Both the position numbers and the translations under genes were made by a program. A DNA stretch of 64,000 nucleotides from JAPPLB01 sp965208945. GTDB taxonomy: Bacteria; Acidobacteriota; Terriglobia; Bryobacterales; UBA6623. Shown here in pieces: positions 52,925 to 62,129 of the stretch. Numbering within the stretch: position 1 is the stretch's first letter; the number at the start of each line of letters is the position of its first letter. The stretch spans positions 1,798,001 to 1,862,000 of the forward strand of contig OZ242366.1 in NCBI GenBank assembly GCA_965208945.1. Reading direction: 5' to 3'. The notes under the pieces are model-generated. The model made no database searches. It was given only the letters and a program-made list of their open reading frames with translations, and was not told where the DNA came from.

Positions 52925-53830
52925 ATGACTGCAGAGGAACTCAAAGGCCAACTTGGTGGCGTGATCACTTTCCCGGTCACCATCTTCAAAGACGATCTTT
53001 CACTCGACATCGAGGGCTATCGTCAGAACGTTGCGGAGATGCTGAGGTTCCCGCTGTGCGCGGTCGTGGCGGCCGGTGGAACAGGCGAGATGTATTCGAT
53101 GACTCCCGAAGAGCATTTTGAGGTCATCAAAGCCACAATCGATGAGGTCGGCGGCAAGACCCGCGTGCTCGCCGGGGTCGGGTTCAACATGCCCCTCGCA
53201 ACCGAAATGGCCAAGAAGGCCGAGGAGGCGGGCGCCGACGGGATCCTCTGTTTCCCTCCTTACTATCCGAACGCTGATCGCGATGGTTTGCTCCACTACT
53301 ACAAGGCGATCGGAGAGGCAACGAATCTCGGTCTCTTTGTATACAGCCGTGACTGGGCGACGTTCTCCGCGACCGAAGTCTGGCGACTCTGTGAAGCGAT
53401 TCCGAACTTGATCGCCTGGAAAGAGGGCCAAGCTGATCTGCGCACCTATCAACGCATCATGGAGCGATGCGGAGATCGCCTGCACTGGATCGGCGGGATC
53501 GGTGACGATATGGTGCCGGGCTACTATTCGATCGGCATTCGAACCTACACGTCGAGTATTGCCGTGCTTTCCCCACGGCTCTCGCTTCAATTACACGAAC
53601 GCGCCTCGATGCTCGACCAGGCGAGCCTTGCTCGGCTGATGTCGAACTATGTGATTCCTCTCTACGCTCTGCGCGCCCGGCGCAAGGGCTATGAAGTGTC
53701 TGTGATGAAGAAGGCGATGGAGATCCTTGGTAAGCCTGCTGGACCGGTGCGGCCTCCGCTTCCAGAAGTGCGCGCTGAGGAAGTCAAGGAAATCGAAGCC
53801 TTGATGGAACGCTTCAAACCTGTCCTGTAG
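52925..53830 (+). CDS. kdgD: 5-dehydro-4-deoxyglucarate dehydratase
   Basis: A 301-residue DHDPS-fold enzyme. The Schiff-base lysine is Lys166 (L-I-A-W-K-E-G), Tyr140 is in V-Y-S-R-D-W-A and the G-G-T-G-E-M-Y-S loop (residues 51-58) takes the carboxylate. It dehydrates and decarboxylates 5-dehydro-4-deoxyglucarate to 2,5-dioxopentanoate. Placed 196 bp after gudD. The downstream dioxopentanoate dehydrogenase is not in the window. Confidence 0.87.
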   Translation: MTAEELKGQLGGVITFPVTIFKDDLSLDIEGYRQNVAEMLRFPLCAVVAAGGTGEMYSMTPEEHFEVIKATIDEVGGKTRVLAGVGFNMPLATEMAKKAEEAGADGILCFPPYYPNADRDGLLHYYKAIGEATNLGLFVYSRDWATFSATEVWRLCEAIPNLIAWKEGQADLRTYQRIMERCGDRLHWIGGIGDDMVPGYYSIGIRTYTSSIAVLSPRLSLQLHERASMLDQASLARLMSNYVIPLYALRARRKGYEVSVMKKAMEILGKPAGPVRPPLPEVRAEEVKEIEALMERFKPVL

Positions 53831-53970
53831 CCCTTGGGAAGCCAGCGGCCCGCATACCTTGCGTTCGAGCGCCAAGAGATTCCGAAAAACCCGCTCTGGA
53901 ATGGGCGGATGCTCCCACATCCGTATCCGGTAAGCTGCCGGATCCGTTTCCCATCACTCCCTGGTGTAGA

Positions 53971-54924
53971 ATGCCTGGCATGCAGATCCGTCTTCTCGTC
54001 TTAGCCCTGCTTGTGGTCCTTCCCCACCAAGCCGCTGAACCCATCAAAGTCGGCATTATCGGTACCGACACCTCGCACGTCCCGGCGTTTACGAGGATAC
54101 TCAACGATCCCTCGCGCCCCGATCACGTGCCCGGCGCTCGCGTCGTAGCTGCTTATAAAGGTGGCAGCCCTGACGTTGAAAGCAGCCGCACGCGGGTCGA
54201 AAAGTACGCGGCTCAACTCGAACAGGACTGGGGCGTCGAGATCGTCCCGGACATCCCGACTCTCTGTTCCAAAGTGGACGCCGTGCTGCTGGAGAGCGTC
54301 GACGGCCGCCGCCACTTGGAGCAGGTGAAGCCGGTCTTCGAAGCCGGAAAGCCGGTCTTCATTGACAAGCCGCTCGCCGCATCGCTCGAGGACGTTCGCG
54401 AGATCGCGCGGCTTGGCAAGATGCACGGCGTTCCATGGTTCAGCACGTCGAGCCTGCGCTATACCGATGCCGTTGCGGAGACCCAATTGCAAGGACTCAA
54501 GGGCGCGATCACGTGGGGACCCGCCTCGATCCACCCTACTCATCATCTGGATCTATCGTGGTACGCCATTCATCCAATCGAGTTGCTCTACACGATCATG
54601 GGACCCGGTTGCGTCTCCGTACATCGCACCTTCACCGAAGAGGCTGACGTAATCGTGGGTCTCTGGAAGGATGGCCGTATTGGAACCGTGCGGGGAATCC
54701 GCTCGGGCAGGAGAGGCTACGGAGCCATCGCCTATGGAGAGGATGATATCAAGCAGTCGACGAAAGCCGGCGGGGCGTATGGACGCATGCTCGTTCGCGT
54801 CGTCGAGTTCTTTCGCACCGGTGAGCCACCTGTGCCCAACAATGTCACTATCGAGATATTCGCGTTCATGGACGCCGCGCTACGCAGCAAAGACCGCGGA
54901 GGTGCGGTAGTCAAACTTCGATAG
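53971..54924 (+). CDS. Gfo/Idh/MocA family oxidoreductase with signal peptide
   Basis: A 317-residue NAD(P)-type oxidoreductase. A short hydrophobic N-terminus (residues 6-18, ending Q-A-A-E) precedes the Rossmann motif V-G-I-I-G-T-D-T-S. The D-K-P-L-A-A-S-L-E segment corresponds to the usual E-K-P. The signal-like start is unusual for an NAD-dependent enzyme and suggests export with bound cofactor or a cytoplasmic enzyme with a coincidental hydrophobic start. Follows the glucarate genes on the same strand; a sugar-acid role is possible. Confidence 0.78.
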   Translation: MPGMQIRLLVLALLVVLPHQAAEPIKVGIIGTDTSHVPAFTRILNDPSRPDHVPGARVVAAYKGGSPDVESSRTRVEKYAAQLEQDWGVEIVPDIPTLCSKVDAVLLESVDGRRHLEQVKPVFEAGKPVFIDKPLAASLEDVREIARLGKMHGVPWFSTSSLRYTDAVAETQLQGLKGAITWGPASIHPTHHLDLSWYAIHPIELLYTIMGPGCVSVHRTFTEEADVIVGLWKDGRIGTVRGIRSGRRGYGAIAYGEDDIKQSTKAGGAYGRMLVRVVEFFRTGEPPVPNNVTIEIFAFMDAALRSKDRGGAVVKLR

Positions 54925-55116
54925 ACAGGCCTGCTGAAAACTGCCTGGAGCGGAAGATCCCAAAGGAAAGACCGATACGTACGAGTAATTCCGTACGCCT
55001 GCTGTTGCTGCTCCGCGAAGAGAGGTTTGGGAATCCGCGTACAGTCAGACCCTCCGTTCGATATGGATCAAACCAGCCCGGCCGGTTGAACGGCTTAAGC
55101 TATCGAAGGTGGCCGC

Positions 55117-55530
55117 CTATTTTTTCTTCTTCTTGTAAACCTTGTGGCACGATCGGCAACCCGCGCCAACTGAACCCATTGCTGCTCGGAACGCGTCACC
55201 GTCCTTTGCTTTCGTGGCCGCAGTGCCCTGCTTGGATCCGTCAATCACCTTTCGAGCGCCCGGTGTCCAGGGATCATCCTTCACACGGTTGCCCATCAGC
55301 AATAGCTGCGTGGTTTCACCCAGGATCGAGATGTGTTCCCGGGCGTGCTTCCAATCGTCATCGGTCTGCGGGCCTCCCGCCTTCATCATCTCCGAGAGCT
55401 TCTTCATGCTCGGCCCCTGAACCACTTCCATGATGTCGTGCACCGAAGCCGTTTCTTCATAGATGTGGGCAGCATGGACAAGGCCCACGCACACCAGGAT
55501 AAAGACAGATTGAAAACACCGTTTTTTCAT
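55117..55530 (-). CDS. Class II cytochrome c (cytochrome c'-like)
   Basis: A 137-residue exported cytochrome with a signal peptide (about 4-20) and a C-terminal heme-binding C-R-S-C-H (residues 125-129) followed by a lysine-rich tail. Four-helix layout with the heme motif near the C terminus fits class II cytochromes. It may carry electrons or bind NO in the periplasm. Its gene is alone in its orientation here. Confidence 0.85.
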   Translation of the reverse strand: MKKRCFQSVFILVCVGLVHAAHIYEETASVHDIMEVVQGPSMKKLSEMMKAGGPQTDDDWKHAREHISILGETTQLLLMGNRVKDDPWTPGARKVIDGSKQGTAATKAKDGDAFRAAMGSVGAGCRSCHKVYKKKKK

Positions 55531-55763
55531 GTCGAATTCGTATGTTCCTCGCTGCTCTTTGAAACGCCATTATAGACAAGCTGACTGCGGTCGGTGTGCG
55601 TTCCCCAACCGCCCTTCCACCCCTTGGCCGCAAAGCCTTTCTGCTATTCTCTTGAAAGATTCAGACCCGATGTCTGTGGACGGGGGCTTTCGCAGAGTTC
55701 CTCGTTGAGGCCTTTTCCTGTGCTGCCACCGAGCGGTCGGATCCAAACGTTAGAGGAATCAAC

Positions 55764-56513
55764 ATGTCGGGCCATTCCAAGTGGGCGACCATCAAACACA
55801 AGAAGGCCGCTCAGGATGCCAAGCGGGGCAAGGTCTTTACCCGTCTTATCCGGGAGCTCCAAATCGCCTCTCGCGAGGGTGGTGGAGACCCTGACGCCAA
55901 CCCGCGTCTCCGTACCGCCATCGCCGCCGCCAAGGGGCAAAGCATGCCTCAGGACAATATCAAGAAGGCCATCCTCCGCGGCACCGGACAGTTGGAAGGC
56001 GCCTCGTACGAAGAGATCACATTCGAGGGCTACGCACCGTCCGGCGTGGCCGTCATCGTCGAAGTCGTCACAGACAACCGCAACCGAACCGTCAGCGAGC
56101 TGCGCTACCTTTTCTCAAAGAACGGAGGTAACCTCGGTGAGAACGGCTGCGTCGCATGGATGTTTAACAAGCAAAGCCTCGTCATCGTGCCGAAGAAAGA
56201 TACCGACGAGGAACAGCTCATGGACATTGCTCTCGGCGCCGGCTCCGAGGACATCGTCGATGAAGGTGCGAACTGGCATGTCGTTTCACCTTGTGAAGCC
56301 CACAACGATGTTGTCAAGGCTATCGAAGAAGCCGGCGTGGCGACTTCTTCAGCGGAGGTCACCATGGTTCCACAGAGCACAGTACAGATCGAAGGCAAGA
56401 GCGCGACAATCGTGCTGCGCATGCTCGACCTCCTCGAAGACCACGACGACGTCCAGAACGTCTATTCGAACTTCGCCATCGACGACAAGGAACTAAAAGC
56501 CCTTTCGGCGTAG
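55764..56513 (+). CDS. yebC: YebC/PmpR family regulatory protein
   Basis: A 249-residue protein starting M-S-G-H-S-K-W-A-T-I-K-H-K-K, the family signature, with the conserved A-I-A-A-A-K-G-Q-S-M-P-Q-D-N-I-K-K-A-I motif. Members act as transcriptional regulators or in translation of polyproline stretches. AGAGGA precedes the ATG. It lies 43 bp upstream of ruvC on the same strand, a common bacterial arrangement. Confidence 0.95.
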   Translation: MSGHSKWATIKHKKAAQDAKRGKVFTRLIRELQIASREGGGDPDANPRLRTAIAAAKGQSMPQDNIKKAILRGTGQLEGASYEEITFEGYAPSGVAVIVEVVTDNRNRTVSELRYLFSKNGGNLGENGCVAWMFNKQSLVIVPKKDTDEEQLMDIALGAGSEDIVDEGANWHVVSPCEAHNDVVKAIEEAGVATSSAEVTMVPQSTVQIEGKSATIVLRMLDLLEDHDDVQNVYSNFAIDDKELKALSA

Positions 56514-56556
56514 AATTCACATCTCTGCGGCCTCATTTCGAAGCTGTCGCAAAGCA

Positions 56557-57045
56557 ATGAGAATCGTAGGTATTGACTGTGGTTCGAAACGAACCGGCTA
56601 CGGCGTCATCGAGACGGACGGACGTCGACACAGGCTTTTGACCTGTGGTGTGATCACGACTTCAACGAAGCACGCCTTCGGAGAACGTTTACGGGTTATT
56701 CACGACGGACTGCGGAACCTCTTGGAAGAGCATTCCCCGGATGAGATGGCTGTTGAGGGAGTGTTCACTGCGGTCAATCCGCGCTCTGCGCTACGTCTTG
56801 CTCATGTGCGCGGTGTGGCGCTGCTCGCCGCCGCGCAGTCGGGTCTACCTGTTGGCGAGTATTCACCGCTCGAGGTGAAGGGCAGTGTCGTCGGCTATGG
56901 CAAGGCCACCAAGGATCAAGTCCGCATGATGGTGAGTTCTCTGCTAGGGTCGGACCAGGACGAGATCAACGGCTCTTTCGACGCCTCCGACGCCTTGGCC
57001 GTTGCACTCTGTCACTCGATGCGAAGTGCCGGGGGAAAAATGTGA
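56557..57045 (+). CDS. ruvC: Crossover junction endodeoxyribonuclease RuvC
   Basis: A 162-residue Holliday-junction resolvase. The first catalytic Asp is in I-V-G-I-D-C-G-S (Asp7), the Glu in A-V-E-G-V-F (about residue 68), and the last two Asp in D-A-S-D-A-L-A-V-A (about 141-144). It cuts junctions during recombination with RuvAB. Length and motifs are complete. Confidence 0.93.
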   Translation: MRIVGIDCGSKRTGYGVIETDGRRHRLLTCGVITTSTKHAFGERLRVIHDGLRNLLEEHSPDEMAVEGVFTAVNPRSALRLAHVRGVALLAAAQSGLPVGEYSPLEVKGSVVGYGKATKDQVRMMVSSLLGSDQDEINGSFDASDALAVALCHSMRSAGGKM

Positions 57046-57707
57046 CACACCAGAAACCAACGACGTGTGTGAACAGTGCCGGTCGAATCAATAGGTTTCT
57101 GCTGGGGACATGCGTTCTGCTCGCGTTAGCAGCTACCGCTCATGCTCAGGAGACTCTCTTCTTCTCGCGTGATTTCCCAGGCAGCATACCCTCATACTTC
57201 GAGGTGGAATTGACCTCGGATGGGAACGCGATCTATCGGGAAGAGCCTGACGAGGAAGACCCTTGGGCCTTCACACTGCGCCCTCGGGAAACAAAAGTAA
57301 TCTTTGAACTCGTCAAAAAACTCGATGGCCTGAGACGACCCATCAGAAACGACCGTAAAGTAGCGTTTACAGGCGACAAGATCTTGCGGTACGACAGTGG
57401 CAACGGGCAAAGAGAGGAGGCCGCATATGTATATACGGAGGAACCAGACGCGAAAACTCTGGAGAGTTGGTTCTTACGAATGGCCGAATCGGCAAATCAC
57501 CTGTTCGAGCTTGAGCGTGTGGTGAGATTCGACCGGCTTGGAGTGAACAAGACGCTTCTCTATTTCCAAACTTCGTTCGACAAGAACCGTATTGTTGCCT
57601 CCCAGCACTTCCTTCCAGTGTTACGGAAGGTGGCAGGCGATCAGAGGTTCGTGCACATCGCACGAGCACGCGCGGCGGCATTGATCGAGCGAATCGAAAG
57701 CGAGTAG
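57042..57707 (+). CDS. Exported protein of unknown function
   Basis: A 221-residue protein starting at GTG with a 4-bp overlap with ruvC (coupled translation). A signal peptide (about 18-36, ending A-H-A) is clear. The rest is soluble and charged, with F-P-G-S-I-P-S-Y-F-E-V-E-L-T-S-D-G-N-A-I-Y and Y-T-E-E-P-D-A-K-T-L-E-S-W-F. I do not recognise a family. Its placement after ruvC suggests only shared transcription. Confidence 0.78.
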   Translation: MTHQKPTTCVNSAGRINRFLLGTCVLLALAATAHAQETLFFSRDFPGSIPSYFEVELTSDGNAIYREEPDEEDPWAFTLRPRETKVIFELVKKLDGLRRPIRNDRKVAFTGDKILRYDSGNGQREEAAYVYTEEPDAKTLESWFLRMAESANHLFELERVVRFDRLGVNKTLLYFQTSFDKNRIVASQHFLPVLRKVAGDQRFVHIARARAAALIERIESE

Positions 57708-57709
57708 GA

Positions 57710-58615
57710 TCACCCTTTGCCTACAATTGTAGTATATATGCGGTCGAGGTCGTCCGTTGAGAAATATTCGATCTCGATCTTGCCCCCGTTACGTCCGCGT
57801 TCAACCAGGCGCACTTTCGTTCTCAGGACTTCTTCCAAGCGCTCGAGAGCAGCCAGCACATTGGGATCGAGAGGTTTGTCTTGCTTCGCACGCTTGCGGG
57901 CTTCGTTCAATTCTCTGACGGTCCGCTCAACCTGCCGCACGGATAATCCCTGAGCGGCCGCCTTTTCGGCAAGTGCTCTCTGTTGTTCCACATTGTCAAG
58001 GCTCAATATGGCACGGGCATGGCCCATCGAAAGGCGCCTCTCGGCCACGAGTTGCTGTATATCCTCCGGCAATCGTAGTAGACGCAGCTGATTCGTTACA
58101 CTAGTGCGGTCTTTGCCGGTACGTTCCGCCAGTTCCTCATGACTCAGGTCCAGATCGTGAGCCATGGTTCGCAAGGCCGTGGCCACTTCGATCGGGTTGA
58201 GGTCTTCACGTTGGATGTTTTCAACAAGTGCAACCTGCAAGAGACGTTCGTCACTCACATCTTTGACAATGGCGGGTATTTCGTCTAGCCCTGCGAGGCG
58301 AGCGGCCCGTAGACGCCGCTCCCCAACAACCAGCTGGAACCGATCTTGCTGCTGACGAACAACAATCGGCTGGATCACGCCATCTACACGAATTGACTGC
58401 GCCAACTCTTCGATCGCTTGAGGATCGAAAGCACGGCGCGGCTGCGTCGGGTTCACATTGATGTGACTCAGAGGAACAGATTGGACGGCATCCCGCCTTG
58501 AGCGTCCTCGTGAGTCCGCCGGAGACTGAGACGGACTCCGCTTCGGCAGAAGTGCACCAAGGCCTCGCCCCAGGGCCTTGCGAGACTTGGTTTTTTGCGT
58601 CGGCGTTCTAGCCAT
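57710..58615 (-). CDS. parB: Chromosome-partitioning protein ParB
   Basis: A 301-residue CTP-dependent DNA-clamp protein. The N-terminal domain has I-V-V-R-Q-Q and V-V-G-E-R-R-L-R-A-A-R-L-A-G (CTP-binding GERR motif), a central helix-turn-helix (L-S-H-E-E-L-A-E-R-T-G-K-D-R-T-S-V-T-N-Q) that reads parS, and a C-terminal dimer domain. A parS-like site lies upstream at 59546-59561. It is transcribed with parA, rsmG and mnmG. Confidence 0.95.
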   Translation of the reverse strand: MARTPTQKTKSRKALGRGLGALLPKRSPSQSPADSRGRSRRDAVQSVPLSHINVNPTQPRRAFDPQAIEELAQSIRVDGVIQPIVVRQQQDRFQLVVGERRLRAARLAGLDEIPAIVKDVSDERLLQVALVENIQREDLNPIEVATALRTMAHDLDLSHEELAERTGKDRTSVTNQLRLLRLPEDIQQLVAERRLSMGHARAILSLDNVEQQRALAEKAAAQGLSVRQVERTVRELNEARKRAKQDKPLDPNVLAALERLEEVLRTKVRLVERGRNGGKIEIEYFSTDDLDRIYTTIVGKG

Positions 58616-58674
58616 CTTTTGTTAACTCCTTCCATGTCAGTAACATATGGAGATAACCTCACTTACGGAGCCGC

Positions 58675-59457
58675 CTAGTGCGATGGATGTTGCCCTCGGC
58701 GGAAAAGGAATTCCCGGGCTAACCCTAGATAGCTCTCTGCTCCGCGTGATCGGAGATCATATTGGATAATGGATCGGCCATGGCTGGGCGCTTCCGCCAA
58801 GCGAACGTTTCTTGGGATGACCGTGTCAAACACCTGCCCTTCAAAGAACTCCTGGAGGTCCGATGCGACTTGGCGTGCTAGCGTCGTGCGTTCGTCGAAC
58901 ATTGTCAAAAGAACCCCTTCGATCATCAGATCGGGGTTCCAGAATTCGCGAACCCGGTCAATGGTGTCCAGGAGTGCCGAGATGCCTTCGAGAGCAAAGT
59001 ACTCGCACTGAATCGGAATGAGCACGGAATCCGCAGCGACAAGCGCATTGAGGGTTAGAAGATCGAGTGCCGGAGGGCAGTCGAGAAAGATGAAGTCATA
59101 GGCCGCAAGGGCATCAGCCAGTCTGGACCAGAGGATGAGCTCGCGATCCGATAGGTCAACAAGCTCCAGATTGGCTCCGGCCAAGTTTCGCGAGGAAGGC
59201 AGCAGGTCGAGCTGCTCAATTTGAGTCTCTCGTTTGGCCGTATCGTATGGAAGTCCTTCGATGAGGACTTCGTAGAGTGTAAATGGCTCGGATTCGGTTT
59301 GTTGAAAGCCGAGCCCGCTACTGGCATTAGCCTGTGGGTCGCAATCTACGATAAGAACTCGGCAGTCGGCCGCAGCGAGAGCGGCCGAGAGATTAACGGC
59401 GGTGGTCGTTTTGCCGACTCCACCCTTTTGGTTAGCGATTGCAATGATGCTTCCCAA
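58675..59457 (-). CDS. parA: Chromosome-partitioning ATPase ParA
   Basis: A 260-residue P-loop ATPase. The deviant Walker A motif is K-G-G-V-G-K-T-T (residues 10-17), Walker B-like segments are D-C-D-P-Q-A-N and F-L-D-C-P-P-A-L. It drives chromosome or origin segregation with ParB. It lies between rsmG and parB on the same strand with 85 bp and 59 bp gaps. Confidence 0.95.
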   Translation of the reverse strand: MGSIIAIANQKGGVGKTTTAVNLSAALAAADCRVLIVDCDPQANASSGLGFQQTESEPFTLYEVLIEGLPYDTAKRETQIEQLDLLPSSRNLAGANLELVDLSDRELILWSRLADALAAYDFIFLDCPPALDLLTLNALVAADSVLIPIQCEYFALEGISALLDTIDRVREFWNPDLMIEGVLLTMFDERTTLARQVASDLQEFFEGQVFDTVIPRNVRLAEAPSHGRSIIQYDLRSRGAESYLGLAREFLFRRGQHPSH

Positions 59458-59542
59458 GGAGCAGGTTCCCCGGCCTCCGGGACATCACACTCTAGCACAG
59501 CGACACAGGGCCGCCAAAAAGAAGGGAGCAGGAAACGCGCTT

Positions 59543-60175
59543 CTACGTTTCACGTGGAACATGGATAGACCGCCCGACGAGAACAACTCGCCGTTTGTCC
59601 CACGGGACTACTTGTTCCCGCTCCCACACCAACTTTTTTCGCCTTTTCCATTGTGCGGCTTGGCGTTCACTCGTTATCGCGGCTACTCGGTCGACACATA
59701 CGGCGATATCGTCCTCGATTCCTTCTAATGCCACTCCTCGCCAGATCGCCCAATCGAATTTCCAGTCCACCGAATGAAAACGGCCTGCATGAACCTTGAC
59801 ACGTGCTTCATTTCTGGCTAACTCCTGCAGAAACGCAGCCTTTTTGCGGACGGATTCGACCAGCGTCACCAGCAATGATGGTCGCGCCACCGAAACGGGA
59901 AACCCAGGGAATCCCGCGCCGGACCCAATATCGACCACCGTTCCTTCGTGAGGCAGCAGTTGTGCAAGAAACAGAGACTCACTGAAATGTCGTTCCGCAA
60001 TCTCGTCTGGTTCCCGTACGCTCGTCAGGTTGATACGAGAATTCCATCGCAAGAGCAGCTTGTAGTGGTTTTTTAGTCGAATGATCTGATTCGAGCAGAG
60101 CTTAACTCCAAGGGGAGAAAGTAAGGACTTCAAGAGAGCGTCGAACCGCTCTGCGTCAGAGTGTTGAGCGCCCAC
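59543..60175 (-). CDS. rsmG: 16S rRNA (guanine-N7) methyltransferase RsmG
   Basis: A 210-residue SAM-dependent methyltransferase acting on G527 of 16S rRNA. The SAM motif is V-D-I-G-S-G-A-G-F-P-G (residues 81-91), with the L-V-E-S-V-R-K-K-A-A-F-L acidic loop. The last codons (H-V-P-R-E-T-stop) are formed by the parS-like site 59546-59561. Overlaps the 3' end of mnmG by 20 bp. Confidence 0.93.
   Translation of the reverse strand: MGAQHSDAERFDALLKSLLSPLGVKLCSNQIIRLKNHYKLLLRWNSRINLTSVREPDEIAERHFSESLFLAQLLPHEGTVVDIGSGAGFPGFPVSVARPSLLVTLVESVRKKAAFLQELARNEARVKVHAGRFHSVDWKFDWAIWRGVALEGIEDDIAVCVDRVAAITSERQAAQWKRRKKLVWEREQVVPWDKRRVVLVGRSIHVPRET
59546..59561 (-). promoter_or_regulatory. parS-like ParB binding site
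   Basis: Read on the minus strand the 16 bases are TGTTCCACGTGAAACG, differing from the widely conserved parS consensus TGTTNCACGTGAAACA only at the last base. It lies in the last codons of rsmG, immediately upstream of parA-parB. Position and sequence are those expected of an origin-proximal parS nucleation site. Confidence 0.85.
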
Positions 60176-62039
60176 TACTCAAATATAAATTCAGAATAGA
60201 GATCGCGGCTGGTGTGACGCCTGGAATGCGTGACGCTTGACCCAACGTCGCCGGCCTGACACGCTCCATTTTTTCCACGATCTCATTCGAGAGCCCCGCA
60301 ATTCCTTCATAATGGAAGTCAGCAGGGATCTTCCTTTTTTCCGATCGACGAAGCTTCTCAATGCTCCGTAACTGCTGAGCCAAGTAGCCCTCGTACTTGA
60401 TCTCCGTTTCGATCGCCCTCCAATCCGCATCGCGCAGGTTTGCCTTCGTGGTCCTCTGCACGAACTTCTTTACATGGTCGACGCGCAACTCGGGTCGTTT
60501 CAACAACTGGACTAGCCGTGGCGGTCTCGGACTGCTCCCAACTACGACACCGAGATTGTCGTTTTGGCTCGGACAGTACTGGTTGAGAAACTCGCGGACA
60601 CGCTCGCGTTCCTTCTGCACCCTGGTGAATCGCTCCCACCTCCGTCCTCGGATAAGTCCGCATCCATGGCCAATGGGAGTCAATCGTTGGTCAGCGTTGT
60701 CGATCCGCAAGTGAAGCCGAAACTCGGCCCGTGAGGTGAACATACGGTACGGTTCGTCTGTACCCTTCGTAACGAGGTCGTCGATGAGAATACCAATGTA
60801 TGCGTCTGTTCGAGCGAGTACGACGGGTTCTTGATCCCGTAGCGCGCAGGCCGCGTTGATTCCGGCCATCAGGCCCTGCGCCGCGGCTTCCTCATAGCCA
60901 GTCGTGCCGTTGATCTGACCCGCCAGATACAGGCCTCGGATTCGTTTTGTCTCGAGAGTATGGCGGAGTTCAGTCGCGTCCACTGCGTCGTATTCAATTG
61001 CATATCCGGGTCGAATGATCTCGGACCTTTCCAGCCCGGGGATTGAGGCCACCATCGCACCCTGTACGTCGATGGGCATGCTGGTAGACATTCCATTGAC
61101 GTACACCTCATAGGTATCAAGCCCCTCGGGCTCCAGGAAAATTTGATGACGCGGCTTATCTGGGAATTTGACGACCTTGTCCTCAATCGACGGACAGTAT
61201 CTAGGTCCGACGCCGTTGATCTGACCGCTATAGAGAGGCGAGCGGTTGATGTTCTCCCGCAATACGCAAAGCGTTTCGTCCGACGTGAACGCAATGTGAC
61301 ACTCAATCTGTTCCCGCTCGATCCTTTCCGTCTGGAACGAGAATGGCGTCGGCTCGGAGTCCCCTCGCTGGGCTTCAAATCGCGCCCAGTCGATAGTCCG
61401 ACCATCCAAACGAGGTGGCGTACCCGTTTTTAGTCGGCTGCAACGAAAGCCCAGCGACCTGAGCACTTCACCGAGCATCACCGAGGGCGGCTCGCCGCTT
61501 CGTCCCGCAGGGAACGTTCGCTCACCGATGTGGACTAATCCGTTCAAGAAAGTCCCTGTAGTCACAATGACGGCGGCCGCGCCGACCGTGCGGCCGTCTC
61601 CCAGTTCAACACCGCGAATCTGACGCTGCCCGCCCTGCTTATCCAACACCAGATCAACAACTTCCGCCTGCTTGATGGTCAAATTCGTTTCGCTTTCAAG
61701 CAGGCGTCGGGACTCGATTCGATACTGCTTCTTGTCACATTGGGCCCGCGGCGACCATACGGCTGGACCACGGCTGGTGTTGAGCAACCTGAACTGGATA
61801 CCGACTTCATCCGTCACTTCGCCCATGATGCCGCCCAATGCGTCGATCTCACGGACAAGATGCCCCTTTGCGATCCCGCCAACCGCCGGATTGCAGGACA
61901 TCTGAGCAATCAGGTCAAGATTCAGTGTGACCAGCGCTGTCTGAAGCCCCATTCTCGCCGCAGCCATGGCAGCCTCGTTGCCGGCATGCCCCGCCCCGAT
62001 GACGACAACGTCGTAGGCTTCATGGAATGATCGAGTCAT
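60156..62039 (-). CDS. mnmG: tRNA uridine 5-carboxymethylaminomethyl modification enzyme MnmG (GidA)
   Basis: A 627-residue FAD enzyme that, with MnmE, modifies the wobble uridine of some tRNAs. The N-terminal FAD motif V-I-G-A-G-H-A-G-N-E-A-A lies at residues 13-24, followed by M-S-C-N-P-A-V-G-G-I-A-K-G-H-L. The C-terminal helical domain is intact. It is the first gene of the mnmG-rsmG-parA-parB group, a layout usual next to replication origins, and divergent from purD. Confidence 0.96.
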   Translation of the reverse strand: MTRSFHEAYDVVVIGAGHAGNEAAMAAARMGLQTALVTLNLDLIAQMSCNPAVGGIAKGHLVREIDALGGIMGEVTDEVGIQFRLLNTSRGPAVWSPRAQCDKKQYRIESRRLLESETNLTIKQAEVVDLVLDKQGGQRQIRGVELGDGRTVGAAAVIVTTGTFLNGLVHIGERTFPAGRSGEPPSVMLGEVLRSLGFRCSRLKTGTPPRLDGRTIDWARFEAQRGDSEPTPFSFQTERIEREQIECHIAFTSDETLCVLRENINRSPLYSGQINGVGPRYCPSIEDKVVKFPDKPRHQIFLEPEGLDTYEVYVNGMSTSMPIDVQGAMVASIPGLERSEIIRPGYAIEYDAVDATELRHTLETKRIRGLYLAGQINGTTGYEEAAAQGLMAGINAACALRDQEPVVLARTDAYIGILIDDLVTKGTDEPYRMFTSRAEFRLHLRIDNADQRLTPIGHGCGLIRGRRWERFTRVQKERERVREFLNQYCPSQNDNLGVVVGSSPRPPRLVQLLKRPELRVDHVKKFVQRTTKANLRDADWRAIETEIKYEGYLAQQLRSIEKLRRSEKRKIPADFHYEGIAGLSNEIVEKMERVRPATLGQASRIPGVTPAAISILNLYLSSGRSTL

Positions 62040-62129
62040 GGTCGGACTTGAAATGCCGTTTACTGTTGGCTTTCCTGTTATTCTATGCGCTTACCGCAGC
62101 TCCATGAATCATCGGAGCACTCCTGACAT

